Positions 8,295 to 16,433 of a stretch of 64,000 bases of DNA are shown piece after piece. This DNA is from CAYTZO01 sp964442525. Lineage in GTDB: Bacteria; Patescibacteriota; Microgenomatia; UBA10105; UBA927. The position numbers and the translations under genes were made by a program. Within the stretch, counting starts at the first letter, position 1; each line of letters begins with the position of its first letter. The notes beneath the pieces were generated by a model. The model saw only the letters and a program-made list of their open reading frames with translations, was not told the DNA's origin and made no database searches. The stretch covers positions 19,362 through 83,361 of the forward strand of contig CAYTZO010000001.1 in the NCBI GenBank assembly GCA_964442525.1, given 5' to 3'.

Positions 8295-9617
8295 TTAACG
8301 AAGCACGACGGCGACTCCTCCCGTGATAAATGCGATGCTTGTAATAAGCAGAAGAAGAGTCGGCAGGAAATTGCCGCTTTGAGGAATAGGTTGACCGGCA
8401 AGCGTTGATGTAGGCGTCGGCGAACTTGTTGCGGGGAGGGTCGGCGTGAGGCTTGCTGAAGGAGTAGAAATACCCAGTACCTGTGTGCCGCTTTTGAGAA
8501 TTTCAAATGTGCGGGTAATGGCAACCGGTTTTCCTGAGATATTTGCGCTGGTTATGGTAACGCTCTGTTTGCCTGGATCAAGCGGGCGAGACGGGGTGTA
8601 TTGCCAAATACCATCGGTTCCGACCTTCGTTGACCCCCCGAAGGGTTTCGTTATACCCAATACAATGGAGACGACATTGCCCGGTACTCCCGTCCCCTGA
8701 ACAAGAGGGATGAAGGACGACAAAACGGCATCCTGGGCAGGCTTCGTTAATGTAACTTGTGTGGTTTGAACCGTTGTTGCGCCGAGAACGCTTGGGTTTG
8801 TTGCAGCGAGTTTCGGGGTGGTTACGCTGGGGGCGGCTTGTTGCTGGTTAGGTGCAAATGCCTGCTGTCCGCGGAAATCATAGCTTTTGCCAAGCCTCAT
8901 CTCCGGTACCGGCGAATCATTGAGCGTGTCGGTAATGGCGGAGGACTGCTCATTTCCCAGCCGAACAGTAAGTTGTTCGGCTATACGATCTTCTTTCGGG
9001 GGAAGATACTGGGTAAGATCGGCGGATCGGATAAGGTTAAGGGGAATAAGCCACGTGCCTCTGTTTGAGACGAGAGTAGAGAGTTTTTGACTTCCCTCGA
9101 TGGTCAGATATATGAGCGCGCCCCCTGCGCCTTGACCCGTTGCGGTTGTTACCGAGCCATATGCCGGGCCGCGGTCGCTTGCCGATCCGATAAGCGTTGA
9201 TCCCGTCTGAACGGGTCCGGAGATCGCACTGCCGGTAAACGTCTTTCCGTTGGAAAGTATGCTCATGGCATACGATGTATTTGCCCCAGCGGAGCGGAAT
9301 GTGACGCTATGCGTCGTATACTTTCCCAAGCTCTTCCCGTCTCCATTTCCCGCTACGTCACGCTCATCAAAGACGACATCTAGTTTTTGCGCCTGATTGC
9401 GTACTGCCACGGCGCCGGTAGCGGGGGAATCGGTGATCCAGGAGACAGTAAAGCCGGTATCGGACACATTCGTAACTTCGACATTCTTTGGTGTGATATC
9501 CGCTGATGCAAGAGTCGGGAGCCGGGATAGCTGCTCAAAGCCTACAATGAACCCACCCACGAGCAGAACAAAAAGCCCGAGTCCGACAAGTGTTGGTATT
9601 TTGGTAGGGAAGCGCAT
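8295..9617 (-). CDS. Surface protein with fibronectin III-like and Ig-like domains and IPQSG sorting signal
   Basis: 440 residues from ATG 9615-9617 (MRFPTKIPTLVGLG); the longer upstream frame overlaps the preceding gene. A signal anchor (LVGLGLFVLLVGGFIVGF) is followed by a fibronectin III/purple-phosphatase-type domain (VEVTNVSDTGFTVSWITDSP), a middle domain with VTTATGQGAGGALIYL, a bacterial Ig-like domain (GVPGNVVSIVLGI...GIWQYTPSRPLDPGKQSV), a Ser/Thr/Pro linker, then IPQSG and a hydrophobic C-terminus. Probably attached to the cell surface. It starts 1 nt after the stop of the small membrane gene, so translation is likely coupled to the PilN/PilO-like genes upstream. Confidence 0.75.
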   Translation of the reverse strand: MRFPTKIPTLVGLGLFVLLVGGFIVGFEQLSRLPTLASADITPKNVEVTNVSDTGFTVSWITDSPATGAVAVRNQAQKLDVVFDERDVAGNGDGKSLGKYTTHSVTFRSAGANTSYAMSILSNGKTFTGSAISGPVQTGSTLIGSASDRGPAYGSVTTATGQGAGGALIYLTIEGSQKLSTLVSNRGTWLIPLNLIRSADLTQYLPPKEDRIAEQLTVRLGNEQSSAITDTLNDSPVPEMRLGKSYDFRGQQAFAPNQQQAAPSVTTPKLAATNPSVLGATTVQTTQVTLTKPAQDAVLSSFIPLVQGTGVPGNVVSIVLGITKPFGGSTKVGTDGIWQYTPSRPLDPGKQSVTITSANISGKPVAITRTFEILKSGTQVLGISTPSASLTPTLPATSSPTPTSTLAGQPIPQSGNFLPTLLLLITSIAFITGGVAVVLR

Positions 9618-9618
9618 A

Positions 9619-9813
9619 CTAGTAGGTCGTCCGGTTTTCCAGCATCGTGAACACATCGGTATCAAGTTTCGGCGAGAGAGGGGTAAGTATCTGCGAAACC
9701 GTTTGGGGAACGGTCGTCGTTTTCGTCGTTTTTACGAGTTCAAAAAAAATCCACGCGGTAACGGTAAAAAACGTAAACAGAGAAATGAGTAGCAAATCAC
9801 GGTCATTTTCCAT
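9619..9813 (-). CDS. Small single-pass membrane protein in the pilus-like cluster
   Basis: 64 residues from ATG 9813 (MENDRDLLLISLF). One transmembrane helix covers residues 6-26 (LLLISLFTFFTVTAWIFFEL); the rest is a Thr/Val-rich polar tail. It lies between the PilO-like gene (9 bp upstream) and the surface-protein gene (1 nt downstream) on the same strand. The tight spacing is the best evidence that it is real. Position and topology suggest an accessory subunit of the PilN/PilO-like membrane complex. No family recognised. Confidence 0.65.
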   Translation of the reverse strand: MENDRDLLLISLFTFFTVTAWIFFELVKTTKTTTVPQTVSQILTPLSPKLDTDVFTMLENRTTY

Positions 9814-9821
9814 ACTGCCCT

Positions 9822-10478
9822 TCAAAGATTTTGATAATACGTTTTTAATTGTAGAATAAGTTGCAACGTAACTCCACCCGGCTGTATGCGGCTAACCGAT
9901 TCTGTTGAGGGAGCGATCCGGATGGAATCAATCGTGATAATTCGTTGGAGCGACAAAAGCCCGTCAAGAAATCCTTTTAGGTTTATAAACGGCCCATTGA
10001 TGGTAAGGGCTATTGGGTATGGCGTAAGTGCGGGAGACTTTGCTTGTGCCGCGCTTGTGGCCTGATCTTCCGCCAGAGGAACAGAGGTCACCTGAAAAGC
10101 AGATATTGATGCGCCGGTGACGGCAGCAAGATTTTTGAGCGTAATGGCCAGTTCCACCGGCGAGGCGGTCGTCGGGATTGCAGCAGTGACGAGAGGAATT
10201 TTTCCCGTCGCCGCTTCATATGCTGCCTGACTCTCAATAAGGGCTGAAATTTTTTCTTCCATCTGACCATTTACCTTGGTTTTATCGGCAATTTCGCGGC
10301 GGAGAAAGAGGATAGTACGAACGGTCGGGAGAATCGCGTAGAGCCCGAACAATGATATGGCAAGAAAGGAAAAAACTGTCGTGGAATATGCCTTGGTTGC
10401 CGGCTTATCTGCAGCTTCTGTTATTGTCTGATAGTACCGTTTATAACGGGTGGGTTTGAGAAAATCATTTGTTGGCAT
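9822..10478 (-). CDS. PilO-like type IV pilus inner-membrane assembly protein
   Basis: 218 residues. A cytoplasmic N-terminus of about 30 residues is followed by one transmembrane helix (VFSFLAISLFGLYAILP), a coiled coil (LFLRREIADKTKVNGQMEEKISALIESQ) and an alpha/beta domain in which LTINGPFINLKGFLDGLLSLQRIITIDSIRI matches the ferredoxin-like PilO fold. PilN and PilO pair as a membrane platform of type IV pili and type II secretion. Here it follows a PilN-like gene by 9 bp. No PilM, PilQ, PilB/PilT or pilin is encoded nearby. Confidence 0.75.
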   Translation of the reverse strand: MPTNDFLKPTRYKRYYQTITEAADKPATKAYSTTVFSFLAISLFGLYAILPTVRTILFLRREIADKTKVNGQMEEKISALIESQAAYEAATGKIPLVTAAIPTTASPVELAITLKNLAAVTGASISAFQVTSVPLAEDQATSAAQAKSPALTPYPIALTINGPFINLKGFLDGLLSLQRIITIDSIRIAPSTESVSRIQPGGVTLQLILQLKTYYQNL

Positions 10479-10487
10479 AGGATAGTG

Positions 10488-11030
10488 TCATTGGGTTTTT
10501 GCAAGAGATGCGGTTAACTGAAATTCAATGCCGGTTAACGGATTCTTTTTGATACCGGAGATCTGGATATTTTGAAGCCGCGAACTCTGTGCGATGTTGG
10601 CAAGGAATTGGGAAAATCCACTCGTTGTGCCAGCCGCCGCATTGATCGTGAGCGACCCGCTTGCCAGGGTAAGAGATTGAAAATACACGCTCGGAGGAAT
10701 CATCGTCTGAAGTTCTTCAATGATATCACGCGGCACGGTTTGGGCGGCTGTGAGCGTTTTAATGGAACGCATGCGTTCCTGAATTCCCCGAAACGTTAAT
10801 TCAAAATCCGCGTTTGCTTCGATAATGGATTGTTTTTGAGCGAGTTCCTCTTTGAGATCGGTAAGTTTTCGGTCAAGGCTGAAGCGGGAGATGAAGGCAA
10901 GAAGCACCACGATTTCCGTCGTGATCATGATATATCTTCCATAGGTTGTTGCCCACGTAAGGAGTCGGCCCCATGGCGTATGTTGGAGATCTTCTGCCCC
11001 AATAAGATTTATGGAAGGACCGGCAGGCAT
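10488..11030 (-). CDS. PilN-like type IV pilus assembly protein
   Basis: 180 residues. The N-terminus contains INLIGAEDL, like the INLLP segment with which PilN binds PilM. Next come a transmembrane helix (IMITTEIVVLLAFISRF), a coiled coil (LDRKLTDLKEELAQKQSIIEANADFE) and a small domain (PPSVYFQSLTLASGSLTINA...FSQFLANIAQSSRLQNIQI) typical of PilN. It is the first gene of the minus-strand surface operon and has its own strong promoter 6 nt upstream of the ATG. A PilM-like domain occurs in the window only as the N-terminal part of the fusion protein at 59.2-61.4 kb. Confidence 0.75.
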   Translation of the reverse strand: MPAGPSINLIGAEDLQHTPWGRLLTWATTYGRYIMITTEIVVLLAFISRFSLDRKLTDLKEELAQKQSIIEANADFELTFRGIQERMRSIKTLTAAQTVPRDIIEELQTMIPPSVYFQSLTLASGSLTINAAAGTTSGFSQFLANIAQSSRLQNIQISGIKKNPLTGIEFQLTASLAKTQ

Positions 11031-11036
11031 ACCTTC

Positions 11037-11065
11037 AGTATAAAATGTCGCATGCCAAATGCCAA
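11037..11065 (-). promoter_or_regulatory. Promoter of the PilN/PilO/surface-protein operon
   Basis: On the minus strand TTGGCA (11060-11065) and TATACT (11037-11042) are 17 bp apart. The ATG at 11030 follows after 6 nt, so the transcript is effectively leaderless. Confidence 0.75.
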
Positions 11066-11096
11066 ATGGTATTCCTGTTGAACGCGCATTAGGAAC

Positions 11097-11336
11097 CTAT
11101 TTCTTTTTGAGGAGTTTGGCGAGGCGTGACTTGAGGCGAGCGGCTTTGTTGGCGTGGAGAACGCCATGCTTGGCTGCTTTGTCAAGCGTCCGGTATGCAA
11201 GGGCAACTGTTTTTGGCGTCTTCGTTTTTCGGGCAGTCTTCACCGCAGTGTGAACTTTGAGCCGGGTCGCTTCGTTTTCTTTTGAGCGAGTTCGGTCGTG
11301 AGAGAGCTTTTTTATTGCGCGTTTCGTAATAGGCAT
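11097..11336 (-). CDS. rpsT: Small ribosomal subunit protein bS20
   Basis: 79 residues, highly basic. MPITKRAIKKLSHDRTRSKENEATRLKVHTAVKTA followed by LAYRTLDKAAKHGVLHANKAARLKSRLAKLL is the bS20 pattern that packs against 16S rRNA. It is divergent from murJ across 66 bp and has its own promoter, with the -10 box 6 nt before the start. Confidence 0.95.
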   Translation of the reverse strand: MPITKRAIKKLSHDRTRSKENEATRLKVHTAVKTARKTKTPKTVALAYRTLDKAAKHGVLHANKAARLKSRLAKLLKKK

Positions 11337-11342
11337 GGGCGG

Positions 11343-11348
11343 AGTATA
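11343..11348 (-). promoter_or_regulatory. rpsT -10 box
   Basis: TATACT on the minus strand, 6 nt before the rpsT ATG; a leaderless arrangement. It is back to back with the murJ promoter. Confidence 0.65.
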
Positions 11349-11388
11349 ACACAGAAATTGGTACGTGAAAAGAGCAGGGAGAAGTGGG

Positions 11389-11394
11389 TATAAT
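11389..11394 (+). promoter_or_regulatory. murJ -10 box
   Basis: TATAAT 8 nt before the murJ ATG at 11403. A clear -35 was not found. Confidence 0.65.
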
Positions 11395-11402
11395 GGATTG
11401 TC

Positions 11403-13052
11403 ATGGAGAGAATTTGGGCGGTTCTGACCAAAAAACAGACGACCGTGGGTTCTGCTGCATTTGTATTGGTGCTCATGGTTTTTGCATCGCGCGTCTTGGG
11501 ACTTGTGCGGGATCGGTTGCTGTCTGCCCGGTTCTTACCCGACGATCTCGGTGTCTATTTTGCGGCATTTCGTCTGCCCAATCTTCTGTTTGAACTCCTT
11601 GTCATGGGAGCGCTTACCTCCGCATTTATTCCGGTATTTACCAAATATTTGTCTCAGGATAAAGAAAAAGAAGCGTGGCGTATTGCCGCAACTCTTATTA
11701 ATGCAACGGTCATTATCCTTGTTATTTTCTCTTTTCCGGCACTTATCTGGACAGAGGCTATTTCAAAGTTTCTTGCTCCTGGTTTTTCGTCAAGTCAGAT
11801 TCGAGAGATGACTGCATTTACGCGGGTCATGATTATTTCACAGGTATTGCCTCTCCTTGTAGGAAATTTTTTCACCGGCATTTTACAGTCGTATAATTTT
11901 TTTATCGTTCCCGCCCTCGCTCCCGTAGTTTATAACGTGGGAATCATTTTAGGAATCATCATTCTTACGCCCTCCCTTGGGCTCTGGTCGCCTGTTGTCG
12001 GCATCGGGCTGGGAGCCTTGCTTTTTATGGTGATTCAAATTCCGCTTCTCATGCGCGCGGGTTATCGATACAGTCTTGAACTTAACTTAAAACTTCGTGG
12101 CGTGGGGGAGGTTGTGCGACTGATGGGGCCGCGCACGTTTGGGCTTGCGGTGTCGCAGATTGATACGACGGTTGATCTGATTCTCTCAACACTTCTTGGG
12201 GCGCGCATGGTAACGATTTTTAACTTTGCGCAACACCTCCAGCAACTACCGATTGGACTTTTTGGCGCAACGATAGGACAGGCAGCACTGCCGCTTCTGT
12301 CCCAACAACTAGCAAAAAACAACAGGGAAGAATTCAAGCGCACTCTGACTCACGCACTTCATCAAATTCTTTTTTTTGTACTCCCTGCATCGATACTGTT
12401 TATTGTACTGCGCATTCCCGTGGTCCGGTTAGTATTTGGAGCGGCTCGGTTTGACTGGGAAGCGACGGTTCTTACCGGTATGACGCTGTCTGCTTTTAGT
12501 GTCTCGCTTGCGGCGCAGGCGGCCGTACAGGTATTGGCCCGTGGATTTTACGCACTTTACGATAGTAAAACGCCGGTTGTTGCAGGTGTCGTTGCAATTC
12601 TTATAAATTCAGCAGTGAGCATTTTCTTTATCCGGTTTATGAAGCTTCCCGTTTGGTCATTGGGGTTGTCCACTTCCATTGCAAGCTTCGTGAATGCCGG
12701 TCTCCTTTTATGGCTTCTCGACCGTCGGGTGCACGGATTTCCCCGGTGGGAATTGTTTGGTCCGCCGATCAAAATGACTATTGCAGCGCTCGTAAGCGGG
12801 ATAGCACTCTACATCCCGCTAAAACTCCTTGATCAATTAGTATTTGATACGACACGCGTATTTGGACTCATACTTCTCACCGGCGTAAGCGCAATAATTG
12901 GACTTGCGACCTATATGTTTCTTTCCTGGGTATTTGGCGTAGGAGAAGTGCGATCGCTTTTGGGTCTTTTGCGTCGGGTACAACGGGTTCGCGTTCTGTT
13001 TGAACCTGCTTCCGAAGTAATCAATGGGGGCATGGAAGACAAGATGTCATAG
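11403..13052 (+). CDS. murJ: Lipid II flippase MurJ (MviN family)
   Basis: 549 residues with about 14 hydrophobic helices. The N-terminal signature ASRVLGLVRDRLLSARF and LPNLLFELLVMGALTSAFIPVF is diagnostic of MurJ/MviN, which flips lipid II across the membrane for peptidoglycan synthesis. The Arg-rich loop Arg residues (SRVLGLVRDR) needed by the E. coli protein are present. Full family length. It converges on the GH39-like gene, with two short inverted repeats in the 66-bp spacer. Confidence 0.93.
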   Translation: MERIWAVLTKKQTTVGSAAFVLVLMVFASRVLGLVRDRLLSARFLPDDLGVYFAAFRLPNLLFELLVMGALTSAFIPVFTKYLSQDKEKEAWRIAATLINATVIILVIFSFPALIWTEAISKFLAPGFSSSQIREMTAFTRVMIISQVLPLLVGNFFTGILQSYNFFIVPALAPVVYNVGIILGIIILTPSLGLWSPVVGIGLGALLFMVIQIPLLMRAGYRYSLELNLKLRGVGEVVRLMGPRTFGLAVSQIDTTVDLILSTLLGARMVTIFNFAQHLQQLPIGLFGATIGQAALPLLSQQLAKNNREEFKRTLTHALHQILFFVLPASILFIVLRIPVVRLVFGAARFDWEATVLTGMTLSAFSVSLAAQAAVQVLARGFYALYDSKTPVVAGVVAILINSAVSIFFIRFMKLPVWSLGLSTSIASFVNAGLLLWLLDRRVHGFPRWELFGPPIKMTIAALVSGIALYIPLKLLDQLVFDTTRVFGLILLTGVSAIIGLATYMFLSWVFGVGEVRSLLGLLRRVQRVRVLFEPASEVINGGMEDKMS

Positions 13053-13118
13053 CGAGTTTACGCCATAGAGGCGTCGCCAACCGGAGAAGAGTGATTGCAC
13101 CGGTTCGTTCCGTATTTT

Positions 13119-14525
13119 TTACCGCCTCGTGAGTTCGATAATGGCAACGCTTTGGGCGGGCATGTAGACCTGACGGGAAATGGTGCTATCGGCAGCAGCA
13201 GTTTGGGTAAACGAGACATCCCGTCCAAAAAGGAATCGTTCGCGCCAGAGGTAAGTGCCCGGATCAAGGTTTGCAAAGGTTACGGGAACATTTTCAACGT
13301 GGTTACCTGAAGAATCGAAGTTGACAAGCATGAGCCGCAGAACTCCTGATCTTTCGCTGGCAAAACCAGTGACCCAACTTCCTTCACCGGTGAGCGCACG
13401 CCTCGTTCCTGCCATAGTATCAAGGAAGTTAAAGACATAGTACCGAGGTTTTGGTTTCTTGCCGTTGTTTTCATGAGTGATGAGTCCCCAGCCATTGCCC
13501 TGTTGATCGTTTGGGCCATCTTTGAGTTCAAAGGAAAAAAGATATTGCGGCCCGCCCGAGATAAGCTGCCGGATAGCGGCAGCAGTGAATGCCGAGGCAT
13601 ACGTTGTACCATAGCGAACGTCTTTATCGCCGGTAAAACCAAATTCCGTGATAAGCTTTGGTATAAGAGTCACATTCGGATACGGCAGGAGCCATGTGGT
13701 GAGATTCCGCTGATCAATCCCAAACTGAGCAGGGTTAGAAAGATATGAATGCCAGCTAAAAAAGTTGAGTCGGTATCCACTGGTAGCGAGTGCGATAATC
13801 CAGTTTTTGTTTAACTCGCTCGTTGCCGGGCCCCCGAGAAAAAATCCATTCACGTTTGCTGCATTTGCTGCACCTTGGCTCGCGTAGCGATAGAGCGTAA
13901 GATAGTTTTTGTCGCCTGAAAGTCCCCAGCCGCCGAATTGGCGGAGATTGGGCTCATTCCACACTTCATAATAGATGCCAGCAAGATTTTTTCCCGATCG
14001 GCCGCTTACGTGTTCGATTGTTTTTTGTACTACGTAGGCCCACTCGTCCCAATTCGTTGGAGGATTGGTCATTACACCATCACGAGCGATAGCCGGCGGC
14101 ATATAAGAGAGGGCGATCGTTGGCTTGGCACCGGTAGCAAGTATAGTATCGATGGCGGTATCGAGTTTGCTCCAATCAAACGAGAGCGAACCTCCCTGCC
14201 GGCTTACGTTCACATATATATCATAAAGGTGATCAATGCGTATGACTTTTGGTCGGAGCGTACGTACTTCACCTGTTACCGGTGCAAGCATGTCCGTTGC
14301 CTCTTCTCCGCCCTGAGCGAATGCGTGGAAAAAGTTTGTATTAAGGGGTTCGAGCGTTGCTTTGGCATCAACGCGGATGTTTGCGCTCGTACCGAGCGCT
14401 CGCGTCATAAGTTGGACTGCTTGATAGGTTACAAGAAGAAGAAGGGGAAGGAAAATGAGCATGGTTACCAGCGAAACCAACGAGACGGCTTTTTGTGGAA
14501 CGCGATGTTCTAAGGGGTTTGCCAT
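13119..14525 (-). CDS. Membrane-anchored glycoside hydrolase, clan GH-A, GH39-like
   Basis: 468 residues. An N-terminal signal anchor (VSLVTMLIFLPLLLLVTYQAVQLM) leads into a TIM-barrel domain. The acid/base Glu191 lies in YYEVWNEPNLRQFGGW and the probable nucleophile Glu294 in LIPKLITEFGF, with the ALSYMPPAI segment between beta strands, as in GH39 xylosidase/iduronidase-type enzymes. A C-terminal beta domain (VTFANLDPGTYLWRERFLFGRD) matches the accessory sandwich of that family. It should act outside the cell on a glycan; the substrate is unknown. The cohesin-domain gene lies directly upstream on the same strand. No dockerin is visible in this protein. Confidence 0.8.
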   Translation of the reverse strand: MANPLEHRVPQKAVSLVSLVTMLIFLPLLLLVTYQAVQLMTRALGTSANIRVDAKATLEPLNTNFFHAFAQGGEEATDMLAPVTGEVRTLRPKVIRIDHLYDIYVNVSRQGGSLSFDWSKLDTAIDTILATGAKPTIALSYMPPAIARDGVMTNPPTNWDEWAYVVQKTIEHVSGRSGKNLAGIYYEVWNEPNLRQFGGWGLSGDKNYLTLYRYASQGAANAANVNGFFLGGPATSELNKNWIIALATSGYRLNFFSWHSYLSNPAQFGIDQRNLTTWLLPYPNVTLIPKLITEFGFTGDKDVRYGTTYASAFTAAAIRQLISGGPQYLFSFELKDGPNDQQGNGWGLITHENNGKKPKPRYYVFNFLDTMAGTRRALTGEGSWVTGFASERSGVLRLMLVNFDSSGNHVENVPVTFANLDPGTYLWRERFLFGRDVSFTQTAAADSTISRQVYMPAQSVAIIELTRR

Positions 14526-14539
14526 GGATACCCTTCCTC

Positions 14540-15562
14540 TTAGAGAAGTGCAGGCAGGAAAAGCCCTGTCAGGAATATAAGTGCTCCAAGAGAAAGCAAG
14601 AGTATGGTATTTTCTGTAGTCCCGCTTACGGGTACGGCGCTTTGACTTGCGCTACCGCCTGTTCCACCTGCCACAACAAAGGGAACCGTACTTGTCTGCA
14701 CTTGACCCGTTACGGGATTTGTGGCGCTTGCGAGTACACTGTGGCTGCCTGGATCAAGCGAAGTTGTAGGGGTATATGACCAGTTTCCATTGGCATCTGC
14801 GACTACCGTCGTGGTAATCGTATTGGATGAGCGAATCACAATCGTTACAGTAGAGCCCGGCGGTGCTTTGCCCTGTATGGTTGGCTGGCTGGTTGTAACA
14901 GCGCTCGTGGTCGAAGGGGAGGTAATGATGACAGCGGAAGAAGAGGCCTGGGCGCTTTTACTGCTTTCCTTCTGAGAAAGACTTGCAAGACTTGCCGATT
15001 CTGTTGAAGACAGTGTACCTGATTCTGACGCACCCGATGTGCCCGTAATGGTAACTTGGGCAGGAGAAGTTCCCACGAGGACATTGGTATTTGACTCTCC
15101 CAGTCCTCCGACAAACGTGGTTGACGCAAAGCGGACGGATGTGGGTGTGCTCGTTGGCGCAAGCGCCTTAAACCGAACAACCGCCGCAGTACCGGTGCCG
15201 GTTACCGGTTGCGTCGAGTTGGTTGCACCAACGGAAATCGACGCCGTGCCGCTGTCTACCACGCCTGAAGAGAGAATATTTGGGAAGAGCGCGCCATTGG
15301 TAATGCTCTGCGCTTGTAAGAAATTCGGGTCAAAAGCAAGCCGAATTTCTGCCGCGACTACCTGGTTACCGGCAGTGTCAATTTTAACTTCCAGCGCGAA
15401 CGTATCGCCGGCATTGACCGTTCCCGATGCCGGGAGGAGCGCCAGGGTGGTTGCCGGGGCTGCTCTCTGGCGGATTTCCTGCCGTTGGGATACGACGTAC
15501 ACAGTGAGGGGGATTGCAAGAAGAATAAGAAGTCCAACAATAATAAAGACAATTCTTTTCAT
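14540..15562 (-). CDS. Cohesin-domain surface protein with Ig-like domain and VPVSG sorting signal
   Basis: 340 residues from ATG 15560-15562 (MKRIVFIIVGLL); an upstream in-frame start would add 26 poorly fitting residues. After the signal anchor a cohesin-type domain covers about residues 35-170 (GTVNAGDTFALEVKIDTAG, AAEIRLAFDPNFLQAQSI, GTGTAAVVRFKAL). A Ser-rich linker and an Ig-like repeat (PTIQGKAPPGSTVTIVI, ANGNWSYTPTTSLDPGSHSV) follow, then VPVSG and a hydrophobic tail. Cohesins bind dockerins in cellulosomes, but the fold also occurs in unrelated envelope proteins. The surface anchor and the adjacent GH39-like gene make a scaffold role possible, not proven. Confidence 0.75.
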   Translation of the reverse strand: MKRIVFIIVGLLILLAIPLTVYVVSQRQEIRQRAAPATTLALLPASGTVNAGDTFALEVKIDTAGNQVVAAEIRLAFDPNFLQAQSITNGALFPNILSSGVVDSGTASISVGATNSTQPVTGTGTAAVVRFKALAPTSTPTSVRFASTTFVGGLGESNTNVLVGTSPAQVTITGTSGASESGTLSSTESASLASLSQKESSKSAQASSSAVIITSPSTTSAVTTSQPTIQGKAPPGSTVTIVIRSSNTITTTVVADANGNWSYTPTTSLDPGSHSVLASATNPVTGQVQTSTVPFVVAGGTGGSASQSAVPVSGTTENTILLLSLGALIFLTGLFLPALL

Positions 15563-15633
15563 GCTTCCTCTATTATGAGAGAGAAGGGATTGGTTTGGCA
15601 AGAGCGGTGAATTTTTGTAAACAAAAATAGCCC

Positions 15634-15662
15634 TTGACAAGAATTAGCACTCGATATATATT
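15634..15662 (+). promoter_or_regulatory. Heat-shock operon promoter (hrcA)
   Basis: TTGACA (15634-15639) and TATATT (15657-15662) are spaced by 17 bp. The CIRCE operator overlaps the spacer, the -10 box and the start site, so bound HrcA would block polymerase. The hrcA ATG is at 15680. Confidence 0.88.
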
Positions 15663-15670
15663 AGTGCTAA
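15644..15670. promoter_or_regulatory. CIRCE operator (HrcA binding site)
   Basis: Inverted repeat with half-sites TTAGCACTC (15644-15652) and TAGTGCTAA (15662-15670) separated by 9 bp. It matches the CIRCE consensus in 17 of 18 arm positions, with the correct spacing, directly before hrcA. Confidence 0.95.
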
Positions 15671-15679
15671 AAGAGCTAT

Positions 15680-16414
15680 ATGGATCCTACACAGAGCTTA
15701 ACACAACGCCAAATTACCATCCTCAGGGCAATTATCGAGGAGTACATCAATACCGCTGAGCCGGTTGGGAGCGAAACACTCGAGAAAAAATATGGTCTTG
15801 ATGTTTCGCCCGCCACGATACGCAACGAAATGGTGCGATTGACGAACCTTGGTCTTCTTAAGCAAGTTCACACATCCGCAGGCCGCTCACCAACGCCTGT
15901 CGCGCTTAAATACTATGTGACCAACCTCATGAAGCCCAAGGATCTCTCTGTGGCAGAAGAGGTTGCGGTCAAGGAAAAAATCTGGGACTACCGGCAAGAA
16001 GTAGATAAGCTTCTGCGGGAAGCGACCAAAACGCTCGCGGAAAAAACCAAAACGTTGGCCCTGACTGCGACGAATGAAGGAGATCTCTATTATGCGGGCG
16101 CGGCAAATATTTTGGAGATGCCGGAGTTTTATGATTATGAGCTTACGAGAAATCTTTTGGAAACACTTGATCGGTTTGATTTTTGGTGGAACGTCCTGGG
16201 GCAACACGAGGATTCGTTTAGTATCATCGTCGGAGAAGACTTGACAAGTCGCGGATTCCTTTCCCAATGCGGATTTATCTATAACAAGTTTTCTACTCCT
16301 CATGTATCAGGGGCGATCGGTGTCGTGGGCCCGTCTCGTCTTCATTATCAAACGATTATTCCGGTAGTCCGGTATATGGGGAATCTCATCAGGGAACTTG
16401 CGAGCAGTTGGTAG
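15680..16414 (+). CDS. hrcA: Heat-inducible transcription repressor HrcA (short form)
   Basis: 244 residues. The winged-helix region is complete: LTQRQITILRAIIEEYINTAEPVGSETLEKKYGLDVSPATIRNEM..L...GLLKQVHTSAGRSPT. The C-terminal half keeps the end signature (GAIGVVGPSRLHYQTIIPVVRYM), but the protein is about 100 residues shorter than Bacillus HrcA (about 343), so much of the GAF-like and insertion region is reduced. It represses by binding CIRCE and depends on GroE for folding in known systems. First gene of hrcA-grpE-dnaK-dnaJ, preceded by CIRCE, so it controls itself. Confidence 0.93.
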   Translation: MDPTQSLTQRQITILRAIIEEYINTAEPVGSETLEKKYGLDVSPATIRNEMVRLTNLGLLKQVHTSAGRSPTPVALKYYVTNLMKPKDLSVAEEVAVKEKIWDYRQEVDKLLREATKTLAEKTKTLALTATNEGDLYYAGAANILEMPEFYDYELTRNLLETLDRFDFWWNVLGQHEDSFSIIVGEDLTSRGFLSQCGFIYNKFSTPHVSGAIGVVGPSRLHYQTIIPVVRYMGNLIRELASSW

Positions 16415-16433
16415 GAGGAGAGTTTAGAGGCCA

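Noticed and set aside
13060..13105. Two short inverted repeats (ACGCC/GGCGT and AACCGG/CCGGTT) after murJ as a terminator
   Set aside because: Stems are short and the T-run lies several bases away; termination there is possible but not supported.
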